Assembly: GCA_030425145.1 (NCBI GenBank)
Contig: JAUHVK010000009.1
Location: forward strand, 1-64,000
Reading direction: 5' to 3'
Origin: Alphaproteobacteria bacterium
GTDB lineage: Bacteria > Pseudomonadota > Alphaproteobacteria > Rhodobacterales > Rhodobacteraceae
DNA: 64,000 bases
The position numbers and the translations under genes were made by a program. The notes below the pieces were generated by a model. It searched no databases and was not told the origin of the DNA. It saw only the letters and a program-made list of their open reading frames with translations. Each line of letters begins with the position of its first letter. Position 1 is the first letter of the stretch. Of the stretch, positions 55,736 through 64,000 are shown piece after piece.

Positions 55736-56926
55736 TTAACCCTCGCCCTTTTCGGCCTTACGCCCCGAGTTGCGCGCCATACGATCAAGCGCGCGGGCAA
55801 TCGCGTTCAGATCGGTGCGCAGTTCAGCCATCGTCTCCTGACGCCCTGCTGCCACCTCTTCGAGAATCCGCAGCATTTGCACGTCAATTGACCGCAGCCG
55901 CATGCGGCTTTCCGCATCCAGACCTTCATTCTCGGACTTGTGCGACAGAACGTCGATCAATCGGTCCTGACTGTCCGCGATCCGGGCAAAGGCCGTGGCA
56001 CTGGGGGCTGTGGCCTCCATCCGTTCGGTCATACGTTCCATCGTATCGCTTAGCTGTCCTAGTCGGTATTCGACCTCGGACCGCCCCTCTTCGGACCGAG
56101 CGAACAGCAATTGAAGCCCTTCCATCTGCTCGACCATCTGGTCGAGGATGACGCCAGCCATGCCCATGTCACCGCCGCCCTCACCGTCCCCGCTGGAAAA
56201 GCCCAGCTTGGTGATGGAACTCAGCCATTCTTCCAATTCACGGTAAAATCGGTTCTGACCGTGACCGGCGAAAAGCTCAAGCAGTCCGACAACCAGCGAT
56301 CCAGCCAAGCCCAAGAGTGACGAAGCAAACGCAACGCCCATCCCCGACAATTGGCTGTCGAGCCCATTCATCAGTCGGGCAAAAACGTCGACCCCGGTCT
56401 CACCATCCTGAGGCGCAAGACCCCGGATCGTGTCTACCAACGCAGGCACCGTCGTCGCCAAGCCATAGAATGTACCAAGCAGACCAAGGAAGATCAGAAG
56501 ATTGACGATGTAGCGCGTGATCTCCCGCGCTTCGTCGATGCGGGTCGCCACTGAATCGAGGATCGACCGCGTCGAAGTGGTGTTGATCTGCATCCGTTTG
56601 CCGCGCGACCGCAGCAGCGTGGCCAAAGGTGCGAGCAACAGCGGCGCTTTACTCTGAAACCCACCTTCCCGTTCCCGTGCGAAATGCTCGATCCAACGCA
56701 CCGACTGGATCAGTTGCCAGACCTGCCAAAAACAGGCCAACACTCCGAGCACGAACACAAACCCGATGAACCCGTTCAGATAGGGATTGGCTTCGAACAC
56801 GGGCAGAACCCGCGGCAAGGCCAGAAAACCGCCAAAACCGGTTAGCCCCAAAACAAGGAGCATCATCAGCACCTGACGGACAGGCTGGGAAAACTGTGGC
56901 TCGGCCTCGAGGTCCGGCTGATCCAT
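55736..56926 (-). CDS. MotA/TolQ/ExbB-like proton channel family protein
   Basis: RYIVNLLIFLGLLGTFYGLATTVPAL and GMGVAFASSLLGLAGSLVVGLLEL typical of the family. Confidence 0.85.
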   Translation of the reverse strand: MDQPDLEAEPQFSQPVRQVLMMLLVLGLTGFGGFLALPRVLPVFEANPYLNGFIGFVFVLGVLACFWQVWQLIQSVRWIEHFAREREGGFQSKAPLLLAPLATLLRSRGKRMQINTTSTRSILDSVATRIDEAREITRYIVNLLIFLGLLGTFYGLATTVPALVDTIRGLAPQDGETGVDVFARLMNGLDSQLSGMGVAFASSLLGLAGSLVVGLLELFAGHGQNRFYRELEEWLSSITKLGFSSGDGEGGGDMGMAGVILDQMVEQMEGLQLLFARSEEGRSEVEYRLGQLSDTMERMTERMEATAPSATAFARIADSQDRLIDVLSHKSENEGLDAESRMRLRSIDVQMLRILEEVAAGRQETMAELRTDLNAIARALDRMARNSGRKAEKGEG

Positions 56927-56998
56927 TCGGACAGTTCCTGACGCGTTTTTTGTTCTTCGCGCCCAACTCTAGGCGGTTCGCGCCCAATCGCCAAGCAG

Positions 56999-57529
56999 TT
57001 AAGCGATCAACTCCCGTACACGCGCACAGAGCCAGTCCAACTCAGCATCCGGAATGCCCAACTCAGCCAAATGTGCCGCCGTATTGAACAGGTATTCGCT
57101 GTTCGGGCCGCGCCCGCCAACCGCCATTGCAATGATCTGCGCCTGCTCTTCCAACTCCAGACACCCGCAATACTGCACATGGTCCGGGTCAATCACATAA
57201 GTGACGGCAGTCACAGCGCGACCATCCGCGAGAGAGAGCGGAAGAAGCTTTTCCAGATAAGCCGACGACACCAGTTCACGTTCCCGCAAATAGGCCATTG
57301 TGGCGTCGTATTCCGCCTCGTGCATCTGCATTGCCAGGCCATCGCAAAAGCTCCCCGGATGCTCATCCAGTGCAAGCACCAGACCCGGGTCTTCCTCGGT
57401 TCCACGATGGTGGATCGACCGCATACAGAAACTGCGCGCATAGCCATCCAGCCGGGCATGCGCGGTTTCAACTGGCGCAAAGCCGGGATTCCACAAAAGC
57501 GATCCGTATCCGAATACCCAAAGCGTCAT
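56999..57529 (-). CDS. gamma-glutamylcyclotransferase (ChaC-like)
   Basis: MTLWVFGYGSLLWNPGF...GYARSFCMRSIHHRGTEEDPGLVLAL. Confidence 0.93.
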   Translation of the reverse strand: MTLWVFGYGSLLWNPGFAPVETAHARLDGYARSFCMRSIHHRGTEEDPGLVLALDEHPGSFCDGLAMQMHEAEYDATMAYLRERELVSSAYLEKLLPLSLADGRAVTAVTYVIDPDHVQYCGCLELEEQAQIIAMAVGGRGPNSEYLFNTAAHLAELGIPDAELDWLCARVRELIA

Positions 57530-57597
57530 GATGCTGGTCCTGCCTTTCCCCGCGCGATAAACACCAAAGGCGCGGCAGACAAAAGGGGGTGCGGGGC

Positions 57598-58575
57598 GTG
57601 AAACGACTTCTATCGGTGATCGCCTTGGCCAGTCTGGCCTATAGCGGATGGTGGTTCTACGCCGCCAACACCCTGCGCAGCGACATTGAGTCATGGTTCG
57701 CCGCCCAACAGGCCGCGGGCCTTAAAGCAAGCTTTGCCGACCTGACCGTGCGGGGCTTTCCCAACCGGACAGACGCGACCCTCACCGACCTGATCCTAAC
57801 CTCTGAAGACGGTCGTTTCGGCTGGCGCGCGCCGTTCCTGCAAATCCTCGGGCTGAGCTATAAACAGGGCCACGTGATCGTGGCATGGCCTGACATGCAA
57901 ACTCTGACGACCCCGGAGGGCGACATTGCCGTCACTTCCGACGGACTGCGCGCAAGCGTGATCCACGCCGACAACGCGGTGCTGCGCAGCAATCTCGAAG
58001 CCACGGTTCTGAATTTCACCGGGCCAAAACGAACGCTGGCCTTGGCCGACGTCAACGCCGCCCTGCAAAAGATCGAAACCACCTACAGCACCTACCGCGT
58101 TGCTCTCTCGGCAGGCAGCGCGGCCGTTCCGTCTTCGGACATCGCGCCTTCGGTTGGGCCCGAGTCACTGGCCAGCCTCCGCGCGGAAATCGATGTGAGT
58201 TTCGAGCAACCGCTGACCTTCGACACGCTGGCTGCCCAACCGCTGCGCCCAACTGCCATCGCTCTTCACCGCTCAGAACTCGCCTATGGCTCCGTCACCT
58301 TCAAATTCACGGGAGATGCCACGCTCGACGATCAGGGCCGTGCGACCGGAAAAGTCAGCATCACCGCCGAAAACTGGCGAGATGCCCTCGAAACCGCCCG
58401 CGCATCCGGTGACCTGCCCCCAGTTCTGGCGGATGGGCTGATCGACCTGCTCACTCTGCTCGCCAGCTTCGGAGCTTCGCGCGATGCGCTTGATGTGACG
58501 CTCGGCCTCGACAAGGGCGCAGTGCTGTTTGGACCGCTTCCCATAGGATCGCTTCCGCCACTCATGTCGCGCTGA
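57598..58575 (+). CDS. DUF2125 domain-containing protein
   Basis: Single TM N-terminus; SDIESWFAAQQAAGLKASFADLTVRGFPNRTDATLTDL; upstream in-frame GTG at 57589 is an alternative start. Confidence 0.85.
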   Translation: MKRLLSVIALASLAYSGWWFYAANTLRSDIESWFAAQQAAGLKASFADLTVRGFPNRTDATLTDLILTSEDGRFGWRAPFLQILGLSYKQGHVIVAWPDMQTLTTPEGDIAVTSDGLRASVIHADNAVLRSNLEATVLNFTGPKRTLALADVNAALQKIETTYSTYRVALSAGSAAVPSSDIAPSVGPESLASLRAEIDVSFEQPLTFDTLAAQPLRPTAIALHRSELAYGSVTFKFTGDATLDDQGRATGKVSITAENWRDALETARASGDLPPVLADGLIDLLTLLASFGASRDALDVTLGLDKGAVLFGPLPIGSLPPLMSR

Positions 58576-58629
58576 GCCTTGCCAAGCCCGCACTGCGCCG
58601 CAACACTGGGGGCAAAGACGAGGTGACAG

Positions 58630-59904
58630 ATGGCAGACGGGCTTTTCCAACGGATCGACAACGCGCGCGATGACCTGATCGCATTGACGCAGGAACTGAT
58701 CCGCATTCCGACGCTCAACCCACCCGGTGAGAACTACGCCGCAATCTGTGACCTGCTCGACAGCCGCTTGTCCCAGGCCGGGTTCGAAACCACCTGGGTC
58801 CGCGCAGAAGGAGCTCCTGGAGACAGTGAGCGCTATCCCCGTTGGAACCTGGTCGCGCGACACGAAGGCTCGCGCCCCGGCGATTGCGTACACTTCAACT
58901 CCCACACCGATGTGGTCGAAGTCGGCCACGGCTGGACCCGCGACCCGTTTGGCGGCGCGGTCGAAGACGACAGGATCTATGGTCGTGGCGCCTGCGATAT
59001 GAAAGGCGGCCTCGCGGCGTCGATCATAGCCGCCGAAGCCTTCATCGCCGAACACCCCGACTATGCCGGCGCCATCGAAATCAGCGGCACTGCTGACGAG
59101 GAATCCGGCGGCTATGGCGGTGTGGCCTATCTGGCCGAACAGGGCTGGTTCGACCCGAAACGCGTTCAGCACGTCATCATCCCCGAACCGCTGAACAAGG
59201 ACCGCATCTGCCTTGGCCACCGGGGTGGATGGTGGGCCGAGATCGAAACCAAGGGCGAAATCGCCCATGGTTCCATGCCGTTTCTCGGTGACTGCGCCGT
59301 GCGCCACATGGGTGCCGTTCTGCAGGCTTTTGAGGAAACCCTCTACCCGGCCATGGCCTCCCGCTGGACCGAAATGCCAGTCGTCCCCGAAGGCGCACGC
59401 CAATCCACGATGAACATCAATTCCATCCACGGCGGCCAGCCGGAGCAAGCCAGCGACTATACCGGTCTGCCCGCCCATTGCGTGCCCGACAGTTGCCGCA
59501 TCGTGATCGACCGCCGCTTTCTGATGGAGGAACCCGTCGAAGCCGTCCGGCAGGAGGTGATCGACCTGCTCGAGGACCTCAAATCGCGGCGCGAAAACTT
59601 CGATTACGAAATCCGCGAACTCAACCGCGTCATCCCGTCGATGACCGACAAGGCAGCCCCTGTCGTCACAACGGTACATGAGGCAATCCGTAATGTGCTG
59701 GGCCAGGACCCCACCTATGTCGCTTCACCCGGCAGTTATGACCAGAAGCATATCGACCGTATCGGCAAGCTGAAGAACTGCATCGCCTATGGTCCAGGTG
59801 TTCTGGAACTGGCGCACAAACCGGATGAATGGGTCGGCATCACCGATATGCTCGACAGCGCCAAGGTCATGGCCCGCAGCCTCGAGTCCCTGCTGCTGCC
59901 ATGA
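58630..59904 (+). CDS. M20 family ArgE/DapE deacylase
   Basis: VHFNSHTDVVEVGHGWTRDPFGGAVEDDRIYGRGACDMKGGLAA; GTADEESGGYGG. Confidence 0.93.
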   Translation: MADGLFQRIDNARDDLIALTQELIRIPTLNPPGENYAAICDLLDSRLSQAGFETTWVRAEGAPGDSERYPRWNLVARHEGSRPGDCVHFNSHTDVVEVGHGWTRDPFGGAVEDDRIYGRGACDMKGGLAASIIAAEAFIAEHPDYAGAIEISGTADEESGGYGGVAYLAEQGWFDPKRVQHVIIPEPLNKDRICLGHRGGWWAEIETKGEIAHGSMPFLGDCAVRHMGAVLQAFEETLYPAMASRWTEMPVVPEGARQSTMNINSIHGGQPEQASDYTGLPAHCVPDSCRIVIDRRFLMEEPVEAVRQEVIDLLEDLKSRRENFDYEIRELNRVIPSMTDKAAPVVTTVHEAIRNVLGQDPTYVASPGSYDQKHIDRIGKLKNCIAYGPGVLELAHKPDEWVGITDMLDSAKVMARSLESLLLP

Positions 59905-59905
59905 T

Positions 59906-59993
59906 TTTCTCTGGTTAAAAATACTTCGGGGTTTGGGGCAGCGCCCCAACCGTTTCCGTCAACGGAAACGGGATCTTGCGTCGACGCAGGATC
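59906..59993. repeat. intergenic element: conserved leader motif plus three tandem hairpins
   Basis: TTTCTCTGGTTAAAAATACTTCGGGG (59906-59931); TTGGGGCagcGCCCCAA (59933-59949); CGTTTCCGTcaACGGAAACG (59951-59970); GATCTTGCGTCGACGCAGGATC (59972-59993, one T.G). Confidence 0.7.
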
Positions 59994-59999
59994 GCCCTC

Positions 60000-60842
60000 T
60001 CACACCGCGATATTGTCGATCAACCGCACCCCGGCCAGCCACGCCGCCGCAAAAAGCCGCGACGGTACGTCGGACCGCTCCAGTAGCGCCAAACCGTCCG
60101 CCGCGCGCAACTCGAGGTAATCCACTCCGGTGAACCCGGCGGTCTGCAGCCGCGCCAAGGCATCCGGAAGGACATCCGACATCACCGCCCCACCGCGCAA
60201 GGCCTCCGCCATATCGTCCATCACCTTGTTCAGAACCGGCGCATAGATCCGCGCGCGATCCGAAAGCAGCAGGTTGCGCGACGACATCGCCAGCCCATCC
60301 TCTTCGCGGATCGTCGGGCAGCCGATCACCTCGATCGGAATGTCGAGGTCCGCCGCCATCCGGGTGACCACCTGCAATTGCTGGTAGTCTTTCTCTCCGA
60401 AAAACGCCTTGTCTGCCTGCGTCTGAAGGAACAGCTTGGCCACCACCGTAGCCACCCCTTCGAAATGCCCGGGCCGCGTCGTGCCGCAAAGACAATTGGT
60501 GAGTCCTGTCACCGAAACAGTTGTCGCAAAGCCCTCGGGATACATCTGGTCGCCATCCGGCACCCAGATCGCATCCACGTCGAACCGTTCCAGCTTGCGC
60601 GCATCCGCCTCTTCGGTGCGGGGGTAATTGGCCAGATCCTCGGGATTGTTGAATTGCTTCGGGTTGACGAAGATCGTCACAATCACCCGGTCACAGACGG
60701 CCTTGGCTGCGGCGACAAGGCTTAGATGCCCGTCATGCAGCGCGCCCATGGTCGGGACGACACCGACGACTTCGCCCGCCCGTTTCCACGGCGTCACCTT
60801 TTTGCGCAGCAGCGCCTTGTCCCGCACGATCGGAGCAATCAC
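60000..60842 (-). CDS. panC: pantoate--beta-alanine ligase
   Basis: [35 protein letters not shown]. Confidence 0.97.
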   Translation of the reverse strand: MIAPIVRDKALLRKKVTPWKRAGEVVGVVPTMGALHDGHLSLVAAAKAVCDRVIVTIFVNPKQFNNPEDLANYPRTEEADARKLERFDVDAIWVPDGDQMYPEGFATTVSVTGLTNCLCGTTRPGHFEGVATVVAKLFLQTQADKAFFGEKDYQQLQVVTRMAADLDIPIEVIGCPTIREEDGLAMSSRNLLLSDRARIYAPVLNKVMDDMAEALRGGAVMSDVLPDALARLQTAGFTGVDYLELRAADGLALLERSDVPSRLFAAAWLAGVRLIDNIAV

Positions 60843-61672
60843 GATTTCGCCTCCGGCGCGGCGTCTGCAAACACATGCTCATCTGCAGGAAAGGCCCGTG
60901 TTCGCACCTCTTCGGCATAGGCCCCTATTGCAGCCTCGGCCTGTTCGCCCAGAGTGGTATAGCGTTTGACGAATTTGGGTTTGAACTTGGTGAAGAGCCC
61001 CAGCATGTCATCGACCACCAGCACCTGCCCATCGCATCCCGCCGACGCGCCGATGCCGATGGTCGGGATCGACACCTCTGCCGTGATCTTGTCTGCCAGC
61101 GTCTGCGGCACCTTCTCCAACACAACTGCAAAGGCCCCTGCCGCAGCAACCGCCTGCGCATCCGCCAGCAACCGCGTGCCAGCCGTGCCGCGCCCCTGAA
61201 CCTTGTAACCCCCAAGCGTGTTGATCGACTGCGGCGTCAGACCGATATGCGCCATCACCGGGATACCGCGGGCCACCAGAAACGCGATGGTTTCGGCCAT
61301 GCCCTGCCCACCTTCCAGCTTCACGGCACCCGCGCCGGTTTCCGCCATGATCCGCGCCGCGTTCCGAAAAGCCTGCTGCGGGCTTTCTTCGTAGGATCCG
61401 AACGGCATGTCGACGACCATCATCGCACGCTGCAGGCCACGTTTCACCGCCTGCCCATGCAAAATCATCATCTCCAAGGTGACACCCAGCGTCGACGGGA
61501 GACCGTGCAGCACCATGCCGACACTGTCACCGACCAGCACAAAGTCACAATGCGCATCCATCAACTCGGCCATCGGCGTGGTATAGGCTGTCAGACTGAC
61601 GATGGGTGTCCCGCCTTTGCGCGCCCGGATATCGTCGGGCAAGGGGGCAGTCTTTCGGGCGGTGGCGCTCAT
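60839..61672 (-). CDS. panB: 3-methyl-2-oxobutanoate hydroxymethyltransferase
   Basis: [33 protein letters not shown]; overlaps panC. Confidence 0.97.
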   Translation of the reverse strand: MSATARKTAPLPDDIRARKGGTPIVSLTAYTTPMAELMDAHCDFVLVGDSVGMVLHGLPSTLGVTLEMMILHGQAVKRGLQRAMMVVDMPFGSYEESPQQAFRNAARIMAETGAGAVKLEGGQGMAETIAFLVARGIPVMAHIGLTPQSINTLGGYKVQGRGTAGTRLLADAQAVAAAGAFAVVLEKVPQTLADKITAEVSIPTIGIGASAGCDGQVLVVDDMLGLFTKFKPKFVKRYTTLGEQAEAAIGAYAEEVRTRAFPADEHVFADAAPEAKS

Positions 61673-61808
61673 GTGGCGTCTCCTCTGGGGTCATTTCTGC
61701 GCGCGCATCTAGCAGGCGCGGCCAACGTCCGCACTGCGCAAATTGCAGCATGTGCTTGATTGCAGGACGATTCGCGCGGACAGTGAGCACAACAACAGGA
61801 GGGACACC

Positions 61809-63284
61809 ATGACACATCACTTCCTTCGGGGCGTTGCCCTTGCGGCGCTTCTGTCGGCGCCTGCGATGGCGCAGCAGACCGATCTCACCATTGCACTGCA
61901 ACTCGAACCACCACATCTCGACCCGACGAGTGCGGCCGCCGGGGCGATTGACTCCGTGCTTTACTCCAACGTCTTCGAAGGGCTGACGCGCTTCATGTCG
62001 GACGGGTCCGTGGTGGCCGGTCTCGCCGAAAGCTGGGAGATCAGCGACGACGGCACGACCTACACGTTCAAGCTGCGCGATGGCGTGACGTTCCACGATG
62101 GCACCACAATGGATGCCGAGGACGTCAAATTCACCCTCGACCGCGCCCGCGCCGAAGACAGCGCCAATGCACAGAAGGCTCTCTTTGCCGGGATTTCCGA
62201 GGTCACTGTGGTCGACCCGGCAACGGTCGAGGTAAAACTCTCTGCACCGGACGGCAATTTTCTGTTCAACATGGCTTGGGGCGATGCGGTGATCGTGGCC
62301 CCCGAGAGCATCGAGAACATCAAACAGACCCCTATCGGCACTGGACCCTTCAAGTTTGATACCTGGGTGCAGGGCGATCGGATCGAAATCAGCCGCAATG
62401 CCGCGTACTGGGGCGACGCTCCGGCACTCGAAGCGGCGACCTTCAAATTCATCTCAGACCCCACCGCAGCCTTTGCCGCGATGATGGCGCAGGACATCGA
62501 CGCGTTCGCGGGCTTCCCGGCGCCTGAAAACCTGCCTCAGTTCGAGGCCGATCCTCGTTTTCAGGTTCTCGTCGGCTCAACCGAAGGCGAAACGATCCTG
62601 AGCACGAACAACAAGATGCCGCCTCTGGATGACGTGCGCGTGCGTGAGGCCATCGCCCACGCTATCGACCGTCAGGCAATCATCGACGGGGCAATGTTCG
62701 GACTGGGCACCCCGATCGGCACCCATTTCGCGCCGCACAATCCCGACTACGTCGATCTGACCGCAAAATCGAACTACGACCCAGAGAAAGCGAAGGCGCT
62801 ATTGGCCGAAGCCGGTTTTGCGGATGGCTTTACCACTACTCTGAAACTGCCCCCGCCCTCCTACGCCCGGCGCGGAGGTGAGATCATCGCGGCGCAGTTG
62901 CGCGCAGTTGGGATCGAGACTGAGATTACCAATCTCGAATGGGCGCAATGGCTGGAAGAGGTGTTCCGTGGCAAGGACTTCGGCCTGACCATCGTCAGCC
63001 ATACCGAACCGTTCGACATCGGCATCTATGCGCGTCCGGATTACTATTTCCAGTATGACAATCCGGCGTTCCAGGAGTTGATGAGCACCCTTGGCGCCAC
63101 GAGCGACCCCGCTGCGCGGTCGGACCTGCTCGCACAGGCCCAAACCATGATCGCGGACGATTACGTCAACGGCTATCTTTTCCAACTGGCCTTCCCGACA
63201 GTTGCGGATGCACGGATCAAGGGTCTTTGGCAGAACGCGCCGACACAGGCCACGGACCTGACCGGTGTAAGCTGGTCGGAGTAA
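61809..63284 (+). CDS. ABC transporter substrate-binding protein (family 5, peptide/opine/nickel type)
   Basis: Signal peptide; SBP_bac_5-like VLYSNVFEGLTRFMSDGSVVAGLAESWEISDDGTTYTFKLRDGVTFHDGT. Confidence 0.94.
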   Translation: MTHHFLRGVALAALLSAPAMAQQTDLTIALQLEPPHLDPTSAAAGAIDSVLYSNVFEGLTRFMSDGSVVAGLAESWEISDDGTTYTFKLRDGVTFHDGTTMDAEDVKFTLDRARAEDSANAQKALFAGISEVTVVDPATVEVKLSAPDGNFLFNMAWGDAVIVAPESIENIKQTPIGTGPFKFDTWVQGDRIEISRNAAYWGDAPALEAATFKFISDPTAAFAAMMAQDIDAFAGFPAPENLPQFEADPRFQVLVGSTEGETILSTNNKMPPLDDVRVREAIAHAIDRQAIIDGAMFGLGTPIGTHFAPHNPDYVDLTAKSNYDPEKAKALLAEAGFADGFTTTLKLPPPSYARRGGEIIAAQLRAVGIETEITNLEWAQWLEEVFRGKDFGLTIVSHTEPFDIGIYARPDYYFQYDNPAFQELMSTLGATSDPAARSDLLAQAQTMIADDYVNGYLFQLAFPTVADARIKGLWQNAPTQATDLTGVSWSE

Positions 63285-63299
63285 GTCGCTTTACGAGTT

Positions 63300-63337
63300 C
63301 TGGCACGGATGCGGGCATTGCACCGCATCCGTGCCAG
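63300..63337 (+). terminator. strong 15-bp perfect hairpin after the SBP gene
   Basis: CTGGCACGGATGCGG-gcattgca-CCGCATCCGTGCCAG; weak T tract (CTTTCC). Confidence 0.65.
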
Positions 63338-63503
63338 CTTTCCAAGAGACTTTGGAATTAAGACTTTTTACGTTCTGAAAGACCCGCTTCCGGACATTTC
63401 TTAGCAGTTCTCCAAAACTCCGGGCTTGTAAGGGGCGACAAAGAGCGTCAGCTCAACGTAAGACCAGATTGCCAATCGCATGAGTCCAACATAGGGTCAT
63501 GCA

Positions 63504-64000
63504 ATGCCCATCCCCGTCGAAAACTTCTTTCTCAAACCGGACTCGAAGGGCACCCTTCAGGCGCGCATCCAGCAGATGGTCGCCGAAGGCATCCTGTCCG
63601 GGCGGTTTCACCGGGGTGAAAAGCTGCCCTCAAGCCGGAAACTGGCGCATCACCTCGGCGTCAGCCGGATTACCGTCACACTCGCCTATACCGAGCTTCT
63701 GGCCAACGACTACCTCACATCGCGCGGCCGCTCCGGCTATTATGTGTCGAACGACGCGCCCGAGCCGCCGCAATTCGAAAACACCCCACGCAAAGAGGAT
63801 GCCGTCGATTGGTCCCGTGCGATCGGCCAGAAATTCACCGGCGCGGTGACGCTCGTCAAACCACAGGACTGGGCACAGTACCGTTATCCGTTCCTCTACG
63901 GCCAGACCGACCCGCAGCTCTTCGATCATGCAAACTGGCGGCTCTGCGCATTGCAGGCTTTAGGGGCGAAGGATTTTGCCGCGCTGACCCGGGATTACTT
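63504..64000 (+). CDS. MocR-type GntR-HTH/aminotransferase regulator (3' truncated by window end)
   Basis: ATG 63504 open to the window end: MPIPVENFFLKPDSKGTLQARIQQMVAEGILSGRFHRGEKLPSSRKLAHHLGVSRITVTLAYTELLANDYLTSRGRSGYYVS...; not in the ORF track because it has no stop. Confidence 0.88.
   Translation, partial: MPIPVENFFLKPDSKGTLQARIQQMVAEGILSGRFHRGEKLPSSRKLAHHLGVSRITVTLAYTELLANDYLTSRGRSGYYVSNDAPEPPQFENTPRKEDAVDWSRAIGQKFTGAVTLVKPQDWAQYRYPFLYGQTDPQLFDHANWRLCALQALGAKDFAALTRDY

Noticed and set aside
53468-56926. Zorya anti-phage system
   Set aside because: Only a ZorA/ZorB-like architecture is present; no ZorC, ZorD helicase/nuclease or ZorE nearby, and neighbours are housekeeping-type genes.
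58273-59679. 468-aa minus-strand ORF
   Set aside because: Antisense to the M20 deacylase.

Overview
This window looks like a Rhodobacteraceae (Roseobacter-type, high-GC alphaproteobacterial) chromosome segment, mostly housekeeping genes. I recognise accD-folC, zapE, an ImuB-type Y-family polymerase, glutathione-dependent formaldehyde dehydrogenase, mbfA, glnK-amtB, a class A PBP, a Dpp-type ABC importer operon, ribA, pnp-rpsO-truB, prs, the complete atpHAGDC operon, gloB, clpA, panBC and a family 5 substrate-binding protein next to a MocR-type regulator. No rRNA, confident tRNA, CRISPR array, prophage or complete mobile element was seen. The left edge carries the 3' end of an IS630-like transposase that truncates a TauE/SafE gene. 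Points for follow-up: (i) a MotA/MotB-like pair whose peptidoglycan-binding partner has a very long coiled coil (53.5-56.9 kb); (ii) a LuxR-HTH / alpha-beta-hydrolase fusion with an apparently intact catalytic triad (19.7-21.4 kb); (iii) a palindrome-dense island behind a LexA-boxed solitary imuB (7.3-7.46 kb), with related tandem hairpins elsewhere; (iv) two candidate sRNAs with intrinsic terminators (about 5.16-5.38 and 32.80-32.92 kb); (v) an ORF interrupted by one in-frame TGA (21.5-22.2 kb); (vi) an ABC importer operon without a binding protein and a solitary binding protein 36 kb away. Annotations come from reading the sequences and recognising families; no database search was possible.
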